Origin: Hypomesus transpacificus | Taxonomy: Eukaryota; Chordata; Actinopteri; Osmeriformes; Osmeridae | NCBI RefSeq assembly: GCF_021917145.1 | Contig: NC_061066.1 | Span: 10,069,303-10,133,302, forward strand | Length of the DNA: 64,000 bases | Direction: 5' to 3' | Part shown: in pieces, positions 35,036 through 46,613 of the stretch | How positions within the stretch are numbered: position 1 is the stretch's first letter | How the letters are laid out: every line of letters begins with the position of its first letter | Translations under genes and position numbers: made by a program | Notes under the pieces: generated by a model | What the model saw: only the letters and a program-made list of their open reading frames with translations | Told to the model about the DNA's origin: nothing | Databases searched by the model: none

Positions 35036-36158
35036 TCAGTGGTTTTTGTACCTAAATTTCTCAGATCACAATTTAAATTGTTTGTAATCTCTGAAGTAGC
35101 TTACTTGTTCAACCTCCACATCTATTTTAGTCAAATTACCAATTCTTTGGTAGCCTACATTCATGCAAATGATTACATTTAGATTTATTAATTTAGCATT
35201 ATTTATTTCTTACATTATTAAAGATATGTTAACTGAAGCATATTAAAAATGGAAGCATTCTAAAAGAGATCACAGACTGTGCTGCATGCGTGTCCATAGT
35301 ACGTTTCCAATCATTAATGACATAGGCCTACTACTATAGTCTCCTACTGTATGTAATTATTTAATCATGTTTTAACAATGTCGCTGGCTTTAATCCTAAT
35401 CCTTACCCTTGTCAGTCTCCTGAGGGATTTTATGAGGGTGAAGTTAACAGGGGCTTGGCCTCCCACTGTGTTTCTGTTAGTTCAGTTACATGCTGTTGAG
35501 ATTGATCTTGATAAGCGGAGTTGCACAGTGGCGTGTTGGGGGAGTGGCCTCACCCTGCTCGCTGAGGTTCCTGTATTTGGGTTAGGGTTAGGCTTTTTGA
35601 TGTCTTATAGCGGGACAGACTGTTGGCCTGGCGGGTAAAGCTGTATCTTAAGGAGGCAAACTGACAGAAGTGATGAAATACATATTCTAGAGAGCCTCTC
35701 CTCAGATAGCAGCCCTGGTTATGGAGCTCACAGATGCCTAGCAACCTTAAACCTCGTTTTTTAAGACTTGACAACTTAATGTAGAAGAAGCTGAGGCAAC
35801 TTTGAAAATGTACATGTAGGTTAGGTTATGCGCAACAGCATTTTTGTACCTTGTAATAAGTGCAACCAACATTCCTGAAAATACATCTTTATCCTACTAA
35901 TTGTGTTCACGGAGCTGAGAAGATGCTGTCAAACAGAGACACACACACACACAGACACACACAGGGTAGGAGTTTTCAGATGTAGGATGTGTTTGTTGTG
36001 TTGCCATCACTTCATTAGAGGGTCGGTGCCAACACCTGCATTAGAGGGTCAGAAGGCTGGACAGAGCTTATATGGTCCATAAAACCATGGTTTCACATTA
36101 CCTGTTGAACCCCCGGACTCACAGCCTCCCCTCCCATTTCTCCACCAGTGACATCGCC

Positions 36159-36982
36159 ATGGCTACACCTTCATCCCCGTCCCCCCCCCAGGTAGGAGTT
36201 GGGAAGCTGCGTCTGGGTCCGTTGAGGAGGAGCCTGTTCGGCCCAGTCGACCACCTGCAGCTGCAGCAGGACTTCCACAGGCTGCTCAGCCTCAGCCTGG
36301 AACAGGCCAAACAGCGCTGGAGCTACGATTTCCATAGTGACCAGCCACGGGCAGGCGCCGACGTGGAGTGGGAGGAACTTAGCTGCCAGGACGTCCCAGC
36401 TTTCTACCGCAGCTGCCTGGTGAAGAGAGGCGGTGGAGCTAGAAGAGAGGGCGTGGCCAAGGAAGGAGAGGGCGGAGCCAAGGGAGAAGAGGGCATGGCC
36501 ATGGCTGCAGTGGGTGGGGCCAGGAAGATGATGGACAGGCTGGTCAGAGAGGATTCTCCAGCCTCGACCAGCTCGGGGGAGGAGTACCTGGAGGTGACCA
36601 CCAGGGGGAGCTACAGGCTGCAGAGGCCAGAGAGGAGAACGGCCGGGCTGAATAAACGGCACCAGGCGTCCATTACAGGTGGGTCAGGAGAGGGGGTGGG
36701 GCCAGGGGATAGGGTGGGGGCTATACTATATGAATATGCTGTAACTGTTGGATGTAAGCACAGTGACAAACTTCCTTCAACAGCCCAAACACAGTCACTC
36801 ACACACAAACACAAACCTCACACAATCTCACACAGCATGTTAAACCTACATGGCAGCTTTCACTTAAGGCTCTAAGAAATGCTGTGACATCTGTGTTCTC
36901 TCCTCCCTCTCTTTCCTCCCCAGACTTCTTCTCTATAAAGAAGAGGAAGTTCCTATATCCCAAGCGTCCAGCCAGCCAGTAA
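36159..36982 (+). CDS. cdkn1a: Cyclin-dependent kinase inhibitor 1A (p21)
   Basis: CIP/KIP inhibitor of cyclin-CDK complexes and of PCNA, acting in the nucleus as the p53-induced brake on the cell cycle. Coding exons are 36159-36678 and 36924-36982 (192 aa). The first exon also has an acceptor at 36147-36148, which places the upstream ATG at 36072 in the intron, so I start at 36159 (GCCATGG). The N-terminal kinase-inhibitory domain has RRSLFGPVDH (cyclin/CDK contact), then RWSYDFHSDQP, EWEELSCQDVPAFYRSC. A long Gly/Lys/Glu/Ala linker follows, then GEEYLEVTTR. The C-terminus spans the second junction: QASI-TDFF, a PCNA-binding PIP box with the TD pair and a Lys four residues after the last Phe, as in PIP degrons read by CRL4-Cdt2. 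Then KKRK, the nuclear localisation signal. Stop TAA at 36980-36982. Confidence 0.94.
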
Positions 36983-36993
36983 CAGTCTTTTCT

Positions 36994-37012
36994 GGGGTGC
37001 CCCCTGGTGGAG
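36994..37012 (-). promoter_or_regulatory. CTCF-type motif, reverse, in the cdkn1a 3' UTR
   Basis: Minus strand reads CCACCAGGGGGCAC, close to the CTCF core. It points toward the forward motif at 29680, so the two are convergent with cdkn1a between them and near the right-hand motif. Confidence 0.45.
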
Positions 37013-37205
37013 ACACCAGCTCAGAAATAATTCTCACAGATGAAGCACCTGACTGTCCTGACAGCTGAAGAAATTATACATGTTCTGAGTTTATATTGTT
37101 TTTCTACACGATTAATGACACTGTGAAATACATTGCCCTCCCCGGTCCTGCTGGTCCAGGCTGGGGTCAGCCATTAGGGTCCCCGGGGGTTAGTCTGGGT
37201 CAAAG

Positions 37206-38515
37206 GCTGAAACCTCCTCCCCCTGGCAGTCTAACGGATGCAGATGAACCGTGTCTTAGTCAATCAGGTATGTAACATTAATAGCAAACTAAGTATTACA
37301 GAGGTCATTTTAAATTAATAAAAATCTCATTCTCCATTCATTCTCTATGAAAAAAAACAAATGTTAACTGCTATCCTGTGATGATGGCAAGAAGGTTGTG
37401 TGATCTAGAAAAGAGAGTTGGTATTCTTTGAACTCAGTACTTTGCTCATGCAGCAGCAACAAGCAGCAGGGTTTTTAACACCTTGACAAAGGCTTGACCT
37501 AATTAACCTAATAGTGCTGCCAAGTTTTTCTAATACTATTTAAATTGGATTATGTTTTAAAGATGTATGCAGAACATAAATTCACAAAATTTCACATATT
37601 GTGTTGGAAGGAAATCATTACAAATGCCCATTTGGTTAAACTGTGCACTACAGTAGAATCTGATTATTTCAAACGGTATTGGGCGAGGGTCACGTGTGGG
37701 CGGTCCCTCAGTGAGCCCAGCCTACACTAATTGGTTGAACCCCAAACTGATGGTTAGTTACATTTGGTAACTTATGGCCTTGTAGCATCAGGGAGCTGTT
37801 GCCATGGTGTTGTTGTCATGGTGACACCATCAGTCTGGGCCCTCCACACTTTCCTCTCAGTGTTCAAATCCTCTAATGCATGGACATCATGTATACATTT
37901 TGTAATAATACATAATAATGGTTATGCTTTATTGATATCACTCTGGTATGATTGTACAGGGAACAATGCCAATTTTTTTATTTTTTGTAGATTCAAACTA
38001 TCACTAGTGTTTGATGCACTGGCAAGCTTTTTGGAAGAAAAAGAAATTCCCTACAGTGTTTCAATACATTTTCATTGTTAATAAATGATAACAGTACTGC
38101 AGATTTGGGATTTTGTTTATGTGTGTTATATTTTTGTGAATTTATGTTCTGCATACATCTTTAAAACATAATCCAATTTAAATAGTATTAGAAAAACTTG
38201 GCAGCACTATTAGGTTAATTAGGTCAAGCCTTTGTCAAGGTGTTAAAAACCCTGCTGCTTGTTGCTGCTGCATGAGCAAAGTACTGAGTTCAAAGAATAC
38301 CAACTCTCTTTTCTAGATCACACAACCTTCTTGCCATCATCACAGGATAGCAGTTAACATTTGTTTTTTTTCATAGAGAATGAATGGAGAATGAGATTTT
38401 TATTAATTTAAAATGACCTCTGTAATACTTAGTTTGCTATTAATGTTACATACCTGATTGACTAAGACACGGTTCATCTGCATCCGTTAGACTGCCAGGG
38501 GGAGGAGGTTTCAGC
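37206..38515. repeat. Long inverted repeat without visible mismatch (2 x 384 bp, 542-bp spacer)
   Basis: Left arm 37206-37589 and right arm 38132-38515 are reverse complements of equal length. I saw no mismatch in the stretches I compared. Outer ends read GCTGAAACCTCC ... GGAGGTTTCAGC. No obvious target duplication flanks it. The spacer 37590-38131 shows no recognisable gene. The left arm contains the first AATAAA (37317-37322) downstream of the cdkn1a stop. Confidence 0.93.
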
Positions 38516-38851
38516 GGGACCATAGCAAAGTCACTGTAACATGAGTATTCAGACATGGAGGCTGTTCAGGTGCAGGGTGCTCCCTGGTGGTACAGACAGC
38601 CCTGGATGGCAGCTTAGGATCATGTTATTACACCAGACACAGAAATAACACAAGGACAGATTGTAAAAGTCTAGTGACTTGTATTATAAAAACAACAACA
38701 ATAATTTACACAGCTGCACATAAGAAAGTATAAACCACAGGTTGATGAGAACATTTACATTCCAGAGACAGATCAGAGGGTGATGTTCTGGACAGCATTC
38801 CAGATAGATCGGATGTGGTCTTCAGTTCCGTCACTGCTGCTTCAAGACTAG

Positions 38852-39891
38852 AGGTCTGTTCCATAAAGCTGGGATTAAAGTCCCAAACCTGACTTGAACT
38901 AACCTAACAGCCCCATATTCTTATCCAGCCAGAGAGGTAGAACAGGGATCATATCGATCCACCACTGCAAAATTACATGTTCACGGCCACGTGACTTCTT
39001 CCAGAAAGAACGTTCTCTTTAAGCCGTGTACTATGACAGCTCCCTCATCCACCACCTCATCAAAATGACACCCTGTGATTGACGTGAACAATACATTCGC
39101 TGAGGTCCTTTTTAAATAGACCTTTACTTCATTGATTACAAAAAACATGGCCCACTAAACACATCTATGTTGAGTTTTTTGACATTGTTTTAAATAAATT
39201 GCCTACAATTAATCACTTATAACTTTTTAACATGGTTTTTGTATTGGGAGGATAGGGGCATGGATTTAGGTGTACTGTACATGACTTAGGCCTATGAAGC
39301 AACTGTACATGACTTAGGCCTATGAAGCAACTGTACATGACTTAGGCCTATGAAGCAACTGTACATGACTTAGGCCTATGAAGCAACTCTACATGACTTA
39401 GGCCTATGAAGCAACTGTACATGACTTAGGCCTATGAAGCAACTTTACATGACTTAGGCCTATGAAGCAATGAGCAATGTTTTATGTAGCATCAGCCTAA
39501 ACATTTGATTTCACAAACTACGATAAGTAAAATGTAGGTTTGTATCATTCTGAAATCATTGTTTAATGTATTAGCCTACATGTTTTATTTATTGAAGTTG
39601 ATTTACTATAAATGTAAAATTTTAACTGAGTGGTGAAACAAGTTAAATATGGCATCACGACAGAAAGTCATTTTCCCGTTGGACAAAATGACGTCTGGTT
39701 AAGCAACAACACAGTCCAAGCCTGACAGTTAGCCTGCACCGGACCAGGCTAGTTTCAAAGCATAAGTTGCCATAGTAACCGAGTTTGAACTACATTAAAC
39801 TGGCTTTATGGAACCGAATCAACTGTAAATGAGTCTGACTAACTGACATAAGCCTGGCTTATTCCGTAAACTGGCTTTATGGAACAGGCCT
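38852..39891 (-). mobile_element. Non-autonomous DNA transposon, copy B (uninterrupted)
   Basis: 1040 bp. Same family as 21428-23009 but inverted, with ends AGGTCTGTTCCATAAAGCTG and (reversed) AGGCCTGTTCCATAAAGCCA. It carries the empty site for the MITE found in copy A. It also contains its own seven-copy 28-bp minisatellite (TACATGACTTAGGCCTATGA) at 39278-39472. Confidence 0.75.
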
Positions 39892-40224
39892 CCGTTCAGC
39901 TTCAGGAGCTTGTGCCATCATTACTACGTAACCATGTTTATGTTCATTTCCCCCAGAATGAAGCTAATTGCATCATAAATCAGAGAAGCAGTCCATCCTA
40001 TAATATGATCTGACAGAGAAGAATGCATAGAAGGGTCTACAATGAAAAGCATTACACAGATGATCGTTGAGTGTGTGTAGCTTATGTGAGTTTGTGTAGC
40101 TTGTGACTCGTGTGTGTGTAGTTGCCTAGGAGACCAGCCTGAGCACGTTGCCCTCAGCATCTCTCAGGTCAAATCAAGAATTTACATTACCTCTGATACT
40201 CTACTTTACATACAGTATGGTCAA

Positions 40225-40400
40225 GTGCTGGAAGGAAGAGAGGAGGAGCAGGAGAGAAGGAGCAGGAGAGAAGGGGAGGAGGAGCAGGGGAGGAGGAGCA
40301 GGAGAGAAGGAGCAGGAGAGGAGGAGCAGGAGAGGAGGAGCAGGAAGAGGTGGAGAGGATGGGAGGAGGAACAGCAGGAGGAGAGGAGGAGTAGGAGGAG
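40225..40400. repeat. AGGAGCAGGAGAG-rich repeat
   Basis: Purine-rich imperfect repeat directly 3' of the slc37a3 stop codon. Confidence 0.8.
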
Positions 40401-40403
40401 GAT

Positions 40404-43152
40404 TCATAGCTGGCTGGTCTGTGCCCGTCTCTCCCTCCATATGGCTTGTACCTCAGTGCAGATCAGAGGCGAGATGAACACCACGCTGCCCCCTGTCTGT
40501 GGGAGAAGAGCATCCACACCTGCTCACATGGCCATGGACCTGCATTCCTCAACTAACCAATCAATCATTAACCAACTAACCAATCAATCATTAACCAACT
40601 AGCCAATCAATCATTAACCAACTAGCCAATCAATCATTAACCAACTAGCCAATCAATCATTAACCAACTAGCCAATCAGCGTAATCCCTAAAAAACAAGC
40701 AGTTAATTTAGCAATTAATCAATAAACAATCATTCATAATCCAGCCAGCCAGTTCACAGCACAAGGGTGTATGGTCTGGTTGTTCTCACCATGATGATGA
40801 AGAAGTAGAACACATACATCCATCCCAGCTTGCTCTCGATGAGGGAGACCAGGTACTGAGGGGAAAGGGGGGAGAGAGTGAGAGTGTGTGTGTCTGTGTG
40901 TGTCTGTGTGTGTGTCGGTGTCTGTGTGTCTGTGTGTTACCTGGCCCCCGGCCGCCCCGATGCTTCCAGTTCCGTCCACGATGCCGGTGACGGTAGCCAG
41001 GGCGTCCAGGCGTCCCCGCAGGGCTGGCTGCCGGCCCAGGTCTGCTGAGATAGCAGAACTGATCATGTTGGATGGGCCCCCGATGAAGAAGCCTGAGGTG
41101 GCCAGCAGGGCGGCGTTCACCAGCTGATCGTTGGGAGAGCCTGGGGGTATAGACAATTGGAAAATAATAGTTTATGTGTATGAGTGTGTGTGTGTGTGTA
41201 TATGAGTGTGTGAGTGTGTGTGTATGAGTGTGTGAGTGTGTATATGAGTGTGTGAGTGTGTGTGTGTATGAGTGTGTGAGTGTGTGTGCTGGTGCAGGAC
41301 TCACGGCTGTAGCCCACCAGGGCCCCCATAGCCAGCAGGAGACTGAGGGCCAAGACTGGAGCTCTCTGCCCCAGACAGTCAGACAGCAGACCCAGCACTG
41401 TCCCTCCTGCAACACAGACACCACTTAACACCTGTCTGTCATCACACACACAGACAGACACCAGCTTACACCTGTATCTCAGACAGACAGACAGGAAGAC
41501 AGACAAAGACAGACAGACAGAGACAGACAGAGACAGACAGACAGACAGACAGGCTCACCTATGATACCTCCCACATCGTACCAGACAGACAGGCGGTCAG
41601 CCTCTGCCTCCTTCCAGCCAAAGTTGCTGCTCAGGTAGAATGGCAGCCAGAAGAAGAAGGAGTAGTTGACCAACTTCAAACACGCGTACGCCAGCGAGTA
41701 CTGCAGGGTGAGAGAGGGAGGGAGAGGGTGAGAGAGGAGAGAGAGGGAGGGCAGGGAGAGAGAGAGAGGGAGGGGGTGAGAGAGGAGGGAGGGGAGGGAG
41801 GGGGAGAGGGAGGGGGAGAGGGAGGGGGAGAGAGGAGAGGGGAGAGGGGAGGGAGGGGGAGAGAGGAGAGGGAGGGGGAGAGGGGAGAGTGAGGGGGAGA
41901 GAGGAGAGGGAGGGTGAGAGAGGAGAGGGAGGGGGAGAGAGGGAGAGGGTGAGAGAGAAGGGAGAGGGAGGGGGGAGAGAGTTTGAGACTGAAAGAGAGA
42001 ATGAAAGACATCCATGCAGACTTACAGGAAGTACTCCTGGCAGACAGAAGGCCTGGCAGAAGCTGATAGGCTGCTGTGGTTCCTTTGGTTCCTCCTCTTC
42101 CTGTTGTTGGATAGAGTAGTATCCTCCATCACACACCTCCTCCTCCTCCTCCTCCTCTTCATCACTCATCAGAGGACGATGGCTGTCTGAGTCGGTCTCC
42201 ACCGGGCTAAGACCAGTCTCACTCTCCACACTCAGACCTACTCACACACTCACACACACACACACACACACACAAGGTTTGAGTGAGTTAGTAAGAGATC
42301 CCATTTACCATTCTGCTGAACGGGATCTAAAGGCCAGAAGCATGGATGTACTTTGTGGTCTGTACTGTCTCTTTACCTCTGCTGCATAACTAGCTTTACG
42401 AGCTTTCTGTTAAATGTCTCGTTTTCTATAATGCCATTTGTGTCCTATGGTGTTTCAGGTAATATAGGCCCTTTAAGGCAGGCAAGAATATTGCTATTGA
42501 TTTGATTAATTTTGTATTTTTGTTTGTTTAACATGTCAGGTTTCCTATGATGTATCATTCATGCTATGTGTGTGCTTTGTAATATGTTGGCACTTCACAT
42601 TCTCCAGGAGATTGGGTTAGGGTTAGAGTGCTCGATTGTCTCATTTCAGAGGTCATGGAAGAAGTTTTACAGTTCTCCTATATTGGCCCAGATGGGTGAC
42701 TTGCTCACCTCTGGAAAAAACATAAGTGTTTGTATGTTGTAACACAAGAGTTAGTGAGAGAGTGAGACAGAGAGTGAGACAGAGAGAGTTAGACAGATAG
42801 AGAGTGATGCAGGGGAGAGTGATGTAGAGGGAGAGTGATGCAGAGATATATTGAGACACGTGGATAGTGAGGTAGAGAGTGAGACACAAGAGAGGGTGAG
42901 GCAGATAGTAAGTGAGGCAGATACAGGGAGTGAGACACAGAGAGTGACACAGAAAGGGTGAGACATGGACAGTGAGGCAGCGAGGGAGTGAGGCAGAGAG
43001 AGAGTGAGGCAGAGAGAGAGTGAGGCAGAGAGAGAGTGAGGCAGAGAGTTGGGACACTGGTCCTCACCTGCCTCCTTAGGGGATGTGAGCAGACCAAAGA
43101 ACACCACCACTCCCCCTGCAAACTGCACCACAGAGGTGAGCAGGAAAGCATA

Positions 43153-43193
<41 letters not shown>

Positions 43194-43239
43194 CCATGGT
43201 TCAAACACTCAAACTGACAATCTTTAGCACATCACTTAG

Positions 43240-43325
<86 letters not shown>

Positions 43326-46300
43326 TTGAGTCTGGTTGTGTGTGTGTGTACCTCATATCCATACTTCAGGACGCTGGAGGCCAGGAAGGCTCCCAGGATG
43401 TTTCCCACTGAGGCGCAGGCACTCCACAGCCCGAACACACACCCTCGCCTAAGAGACAGGACACACCGTTACACACCTAGGAGACAACGCTATACAACCA
43501 GGACCTGTCACACACCCAGGAAACTTTACACCAATTATAAATGTGTGTGTGTGTGCAAGAGAGTGTGTGATGTGTGTGTATGTGGGATGTGAGTGTGGGT
43601 GGGTGTGTGTGAGCGGTACTGACCCAGACTTGCCAAACCAGTTGGCCATGACAGCCACAACGCAGGGCCAGACAGCAGACTGCAGCAAGCCGTTCAGGGT
43701 CCACAGGCAGCAGTAGAGAGGGACACTGTATACACCCAGCCACTCTGTCACTGTGCCAAACACACACTCCTGCAACACACACACACACACAGGGTCAGGA
43801 ACACGTCAGTGTCTGTGTGTGTATATATTAAAATGTGTGTATACATATGCATATATGCGTTTGTGCAAGTATATAATGTATACCATATGTTATGCAAAAT
43901 ATGTGTGTATATATGTGGGAGGGGGGGTGTATATGAGAGTGTGTATATGTGGGAGGGTGTATATTACTGTGTGTGTATGACTGTGTGTGTATTGTAGTGA
44001 GGTCAGCCAGACACACGGACCCAGTATCCTGTCACACCTGTAGATTCTGATTCGATCACATCAAACAAACCTAATCAGCCCTCTTTACACCCTCAGTATG
44101 CTGATTAACCACCAAACTGGGACCCCAGTCTGCATGTGAGGCCCTCCTGCTAGCTTGCAGGCTTCAAAGGGCCTGCTTGAGACGACACGTCTCCAGCCAC
44201 CATTTGTGCTCTCAATTTGAACAAAGAACATACCTTGATCAGAACTTTTGAGGAAAGTTCTTCAAGACTTCACCTTTACCACAAGAGTAGAAGGTGGAGA
44301 ATTATGAGAGGGATATTTGTGTCATGTTTGTTACTTTGTTTTAATGTTGTGTTCACTGAAATCTGGATTCTAGTAACTACTCCTTCTTCCTGAAAGATAA
44401 CCAAGTCATCTTTGGTATCTACACAAAGCTATCATAATAAAACAATCATTCAACTATATTTTATAACTGTACCAAGATGTCCAGAACAATTTTTGAACAA
44501 TCTTATGAACCAGCCAGAGACGAGATCACACCTTTGGTAGGTGTGAAGGAAGGAGGGGGGAGTTGAGAACCCAGCTTCCCCCAATCAACAACTGACCCCA
44601 GACAGGTCCTCCCTCAAACTGTATAAAGCTCTACTATGACAATCAATCTCGGACTCCAGCAAAACTAACCATAGCAGGAGCGCCATCTGGATTGGCGTTC
44701 CAAAAGATGTTGCCCAGCTCCTGAGGTTCAACACTTTCTGGACGATTCTACAGAAGGACCCAAACGCTGTTCGAACTGCGACCTTACTGAGATCCCCCAG
44801 ACTCAGTCACATGTCCCGGCAGTGCAGCCTCGCTTTGACTTCAGACTCTTCAAATGGGCCTTGAACGCAAACCGCCCTCAACCTCATTGATGAACCGTGA
44901 TCAAACATAACTATGGCTAACGCTCTTTCCTCCCCAACATGGCATTGGCGTGAGCTCTGTTTATAATTTGTAAGGATGTAATCATTGACTGTACTATTTC
45001 TGTATTTCTTTAAGTTAGACCTATTCATTCTGTTCATTGAAACCAATCTCTCATATCAAATTCATAATCTAACTTTATCATATGATCCATAAATACCTTA
45101 CTTGAATAAATTAATCGTTAAGATATTTTGACTTGTGCGTGCTCACTACTGTTACAATTGGCTCTACACTTAGAACTAATTCATTCCTAAAGATGAGACT
45201 GATTATTAAATATTAAACATAGGATCCCTTGATGTCCTAAAACCAATATTAGGGGTTGTGCCCTGAGACTTTATTATAAATTAATTATTTCTATCTTTAA
45301 ACAAGCAAACCCCGCTACAGTATGAGTGTGTATGAGTGTGTGTGTGTGTGTGTATGTGTGTAGGTTTCTTACCACCACTGCAGAGCCACACAGTCCGCAG
45401 CAGAGCACATAGCGCAGGTTGAGTCTGTCTCCAATAACCCCGCTCACATACAGCCCCTGACACAGACACACATGCACCTCCATTAGATACAGATCACAAT
45501 ACCTAGTGTGTATATGGTGTGTGTGTGAGAGCAAGTGTGTGTATGTGAATGTGTAGGTGTATGTATGTGCGTGTATATATATATATACAGTACCATTCAA
45601 AAGTTTGGACACATTTTCCCACTAGTAGTGTGTGCGTATGTGTGTGCTAATCACAGCGTAGGAGTATGTGTGTGTGCTAATCACAGCGTAGGAGTGTGTG
45701 AGTGCGTGCGTGTGTACTAACCATAGGGTAGGAGTGTGTGTGTGTGCACTAACAACAGTGTAGGAGTGTGTGTGTGTGTACTAACCACAGCGTAGGAGTG
45801 TGTGTGTGTGCGCACTAACCACAGTGTGTGTGTGTGTGTACTAACCACAGTGAGTGTGTGGGTGTGTGTACTAACCACAGTGTGTGTGTGTGTGTGTGTA
45901 CTAACCACAGTGTGTGTGTGTGTACTAACCACAGTGTGTGTGTGTGTGTGTGTGTACTAACCACAGTGTGTGTGTACTAACCACAGCGTAGGAGAACAGG
46001 AATATGGTATCCAGTGCCCCCAGGAACAGAGTCGCCTCCTCCTCATTTGCAAACAGCCTGTTGTCCTCCCATGTCTGACACACACACACACACATATACA
46101 AACATACACACTCTAGTTAGGTGCGGATTGGGGTAATTGGGGGAATTTAGGGGTATTTAGAGGATGTTAAGGGGTAGTGGTTACCTCTCCAGGGGCAAAC
46201 TCAGGAGAGCTGCTGTTTTTCAGTGAAGGAGTCCACTGGGCTGAGATGCTGACCTTCACGTTACTGAAGGTCTTCCTGGACGCATGCAGCACAACATAGC

Positions 46301-46613
46301 TGGAGGGAGGTTACCAAACATGAAGCTTCATGACATCAGTGTTTTATAACCTACAAGCTCACATCCTGGACCAATGAATGCGACCCAGCACAGGGTTCAG
46401 GGGTCGAATAGGTCAGACCAGTTCAGAAAAGGAACATTTATAAAACGTTTCAGCTCTCACAACAATTTTCAGAGGAAGGAGGGCTGAGGAAGAGGGGGGA
46501 AGGAAGAGGACAGAGGGAGGAGGAAGAGGAGGTTACCTAAAGAAGGTTAGGAGGAAAGCAACCAGGTGGTGATGGGTGAAGTGTGACAGGAAGCCACAGC
46601 ATGGAGGAGGCAT
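40404..46613 (-). CDS. slc37a3: Sugar phosphate exchanger 3 (SLC37A3), complete
   Basis: Major-facilitator transporter of the SLC37 organophosphate/phosphate antiporter family. In mammals the protein sits in ER/lysosomal membranes and works with ATRAID in bisphosphonate release; its natural substrate is unsettled. Thirteen coding exons (minus): 46537-46613, 46185-46299, 45982-46074, 45373-45456, 43624-43769, 43352-43448, 43068-43152, 42026-42237, 41559-41700, 41305-41406, 40941-41140, 40790-40855, 40404-40496. These sum to 1512 nt, 503 aa plus stop, with all phases consistent; the human protein is similar in length. Family blocks: LTFFSYVVLHASRKTFSNVK, LFLGALDTIFLFSYAV, GVIGDRLNLR, CCLWTLNGLLQS, NWFGKSGRGCVFGLWSACAS, YACLKLVNYSFFFWLPFYLS, FFIGGPSNMISSAISADLGR, SLIESKLGWMYVFYFF. 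The central cytosolic loop has a run of eight Glu. Upstream sequence 46614-47700 probably holds 5' UTR and promoter. Confidence 0.97.
40553..40680. repeat. 22-bp repeat CAATCAATCATTAACCAACT, five to six copies
   Basis: Near-perfect tandem copies between the last two slc37a3 exons. Confidence 0.9.
41161..41290. repeat. GT-rich (GTGTGTATGAGTGTGTGAGT) repeat
   Basis: Intronic in slc37a3. Confidence 0.85.
41706..41990. repeat. GAGAGGGAGGGGGAGAG purine tract
   Basis: About 280 bp of almost pure purine on the + strand, starting within 10 bp of the slc37a3 acceptor at 41701. On the coding strand it therefore forms an extreme pyrimidine tract upstream of that exon. Confidence 0.9.
42238..42740. other. 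slc37a3 intron, no feature seen
   Basis: Short CA run at 42242-42275, otherwise unique-looking intronic DNA. Confidence 0.45.
42745..43047. repeat. GAGAGTGAGGCAGAGA repeat
   Basis: Variable 10-17-bp units (AGAGAGTGAGACAGAGAGAG) in an slc37a3 intron. Confidence 0.85.
43242..43318. repeat. (GT)n microsatellite
   Basis: About 38 uninterrupted GT dinucleotides. A (CA)n run lies nearby at 43154-43190. Confidence 0.95.
43993..45319. mobile_element. Probable solo LTR (1327 bp)
   Basis: Begins TGTAGTGAGG and ends CCCGCTACA (5'-TG...CA-3' with TGTAG/CTACA inverted ends). Flanked by a 4-bp duplication GTAT (43989-43992 and 45320-45323). A TATAAA at 44621 sits inside as expected for an LTR promoter, with AATAAA near 45104. 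No gag/pol coding sequence is present, which fits a solo LTR of a Ty3/gypsy- or retrovirus-like element left by recombination. It lies between slc37a3 coding exons 4 and 5. Confidence 0.6.
45635..45981 (-). repeat. Minisatellite copying the slc37a3 exon 3 donor, about 11 extra copies
   Basis: On the coding strand the true junction reads CTCCTACGCTGTG|GTTAGTACACAC. Downstream, units of 25-33 bp repeat (C)TACGCTGTG|GTTAGTAC followed by CA repeats. The copies furthest from the exon keep the most exon-side sequence (CTCCTACGCTGTG). Nearer copies are shortened to CTGTG. Confidence 0.93.

Noticed and set aside
36072..36158. Upstream in-frame start of cdkn1a at 36072
   Set aside because: A good acceptor (CTCCACCAG, 36147-36148) lies between it and the Kozak ATG at 36159, so 36072 is probably intronic.
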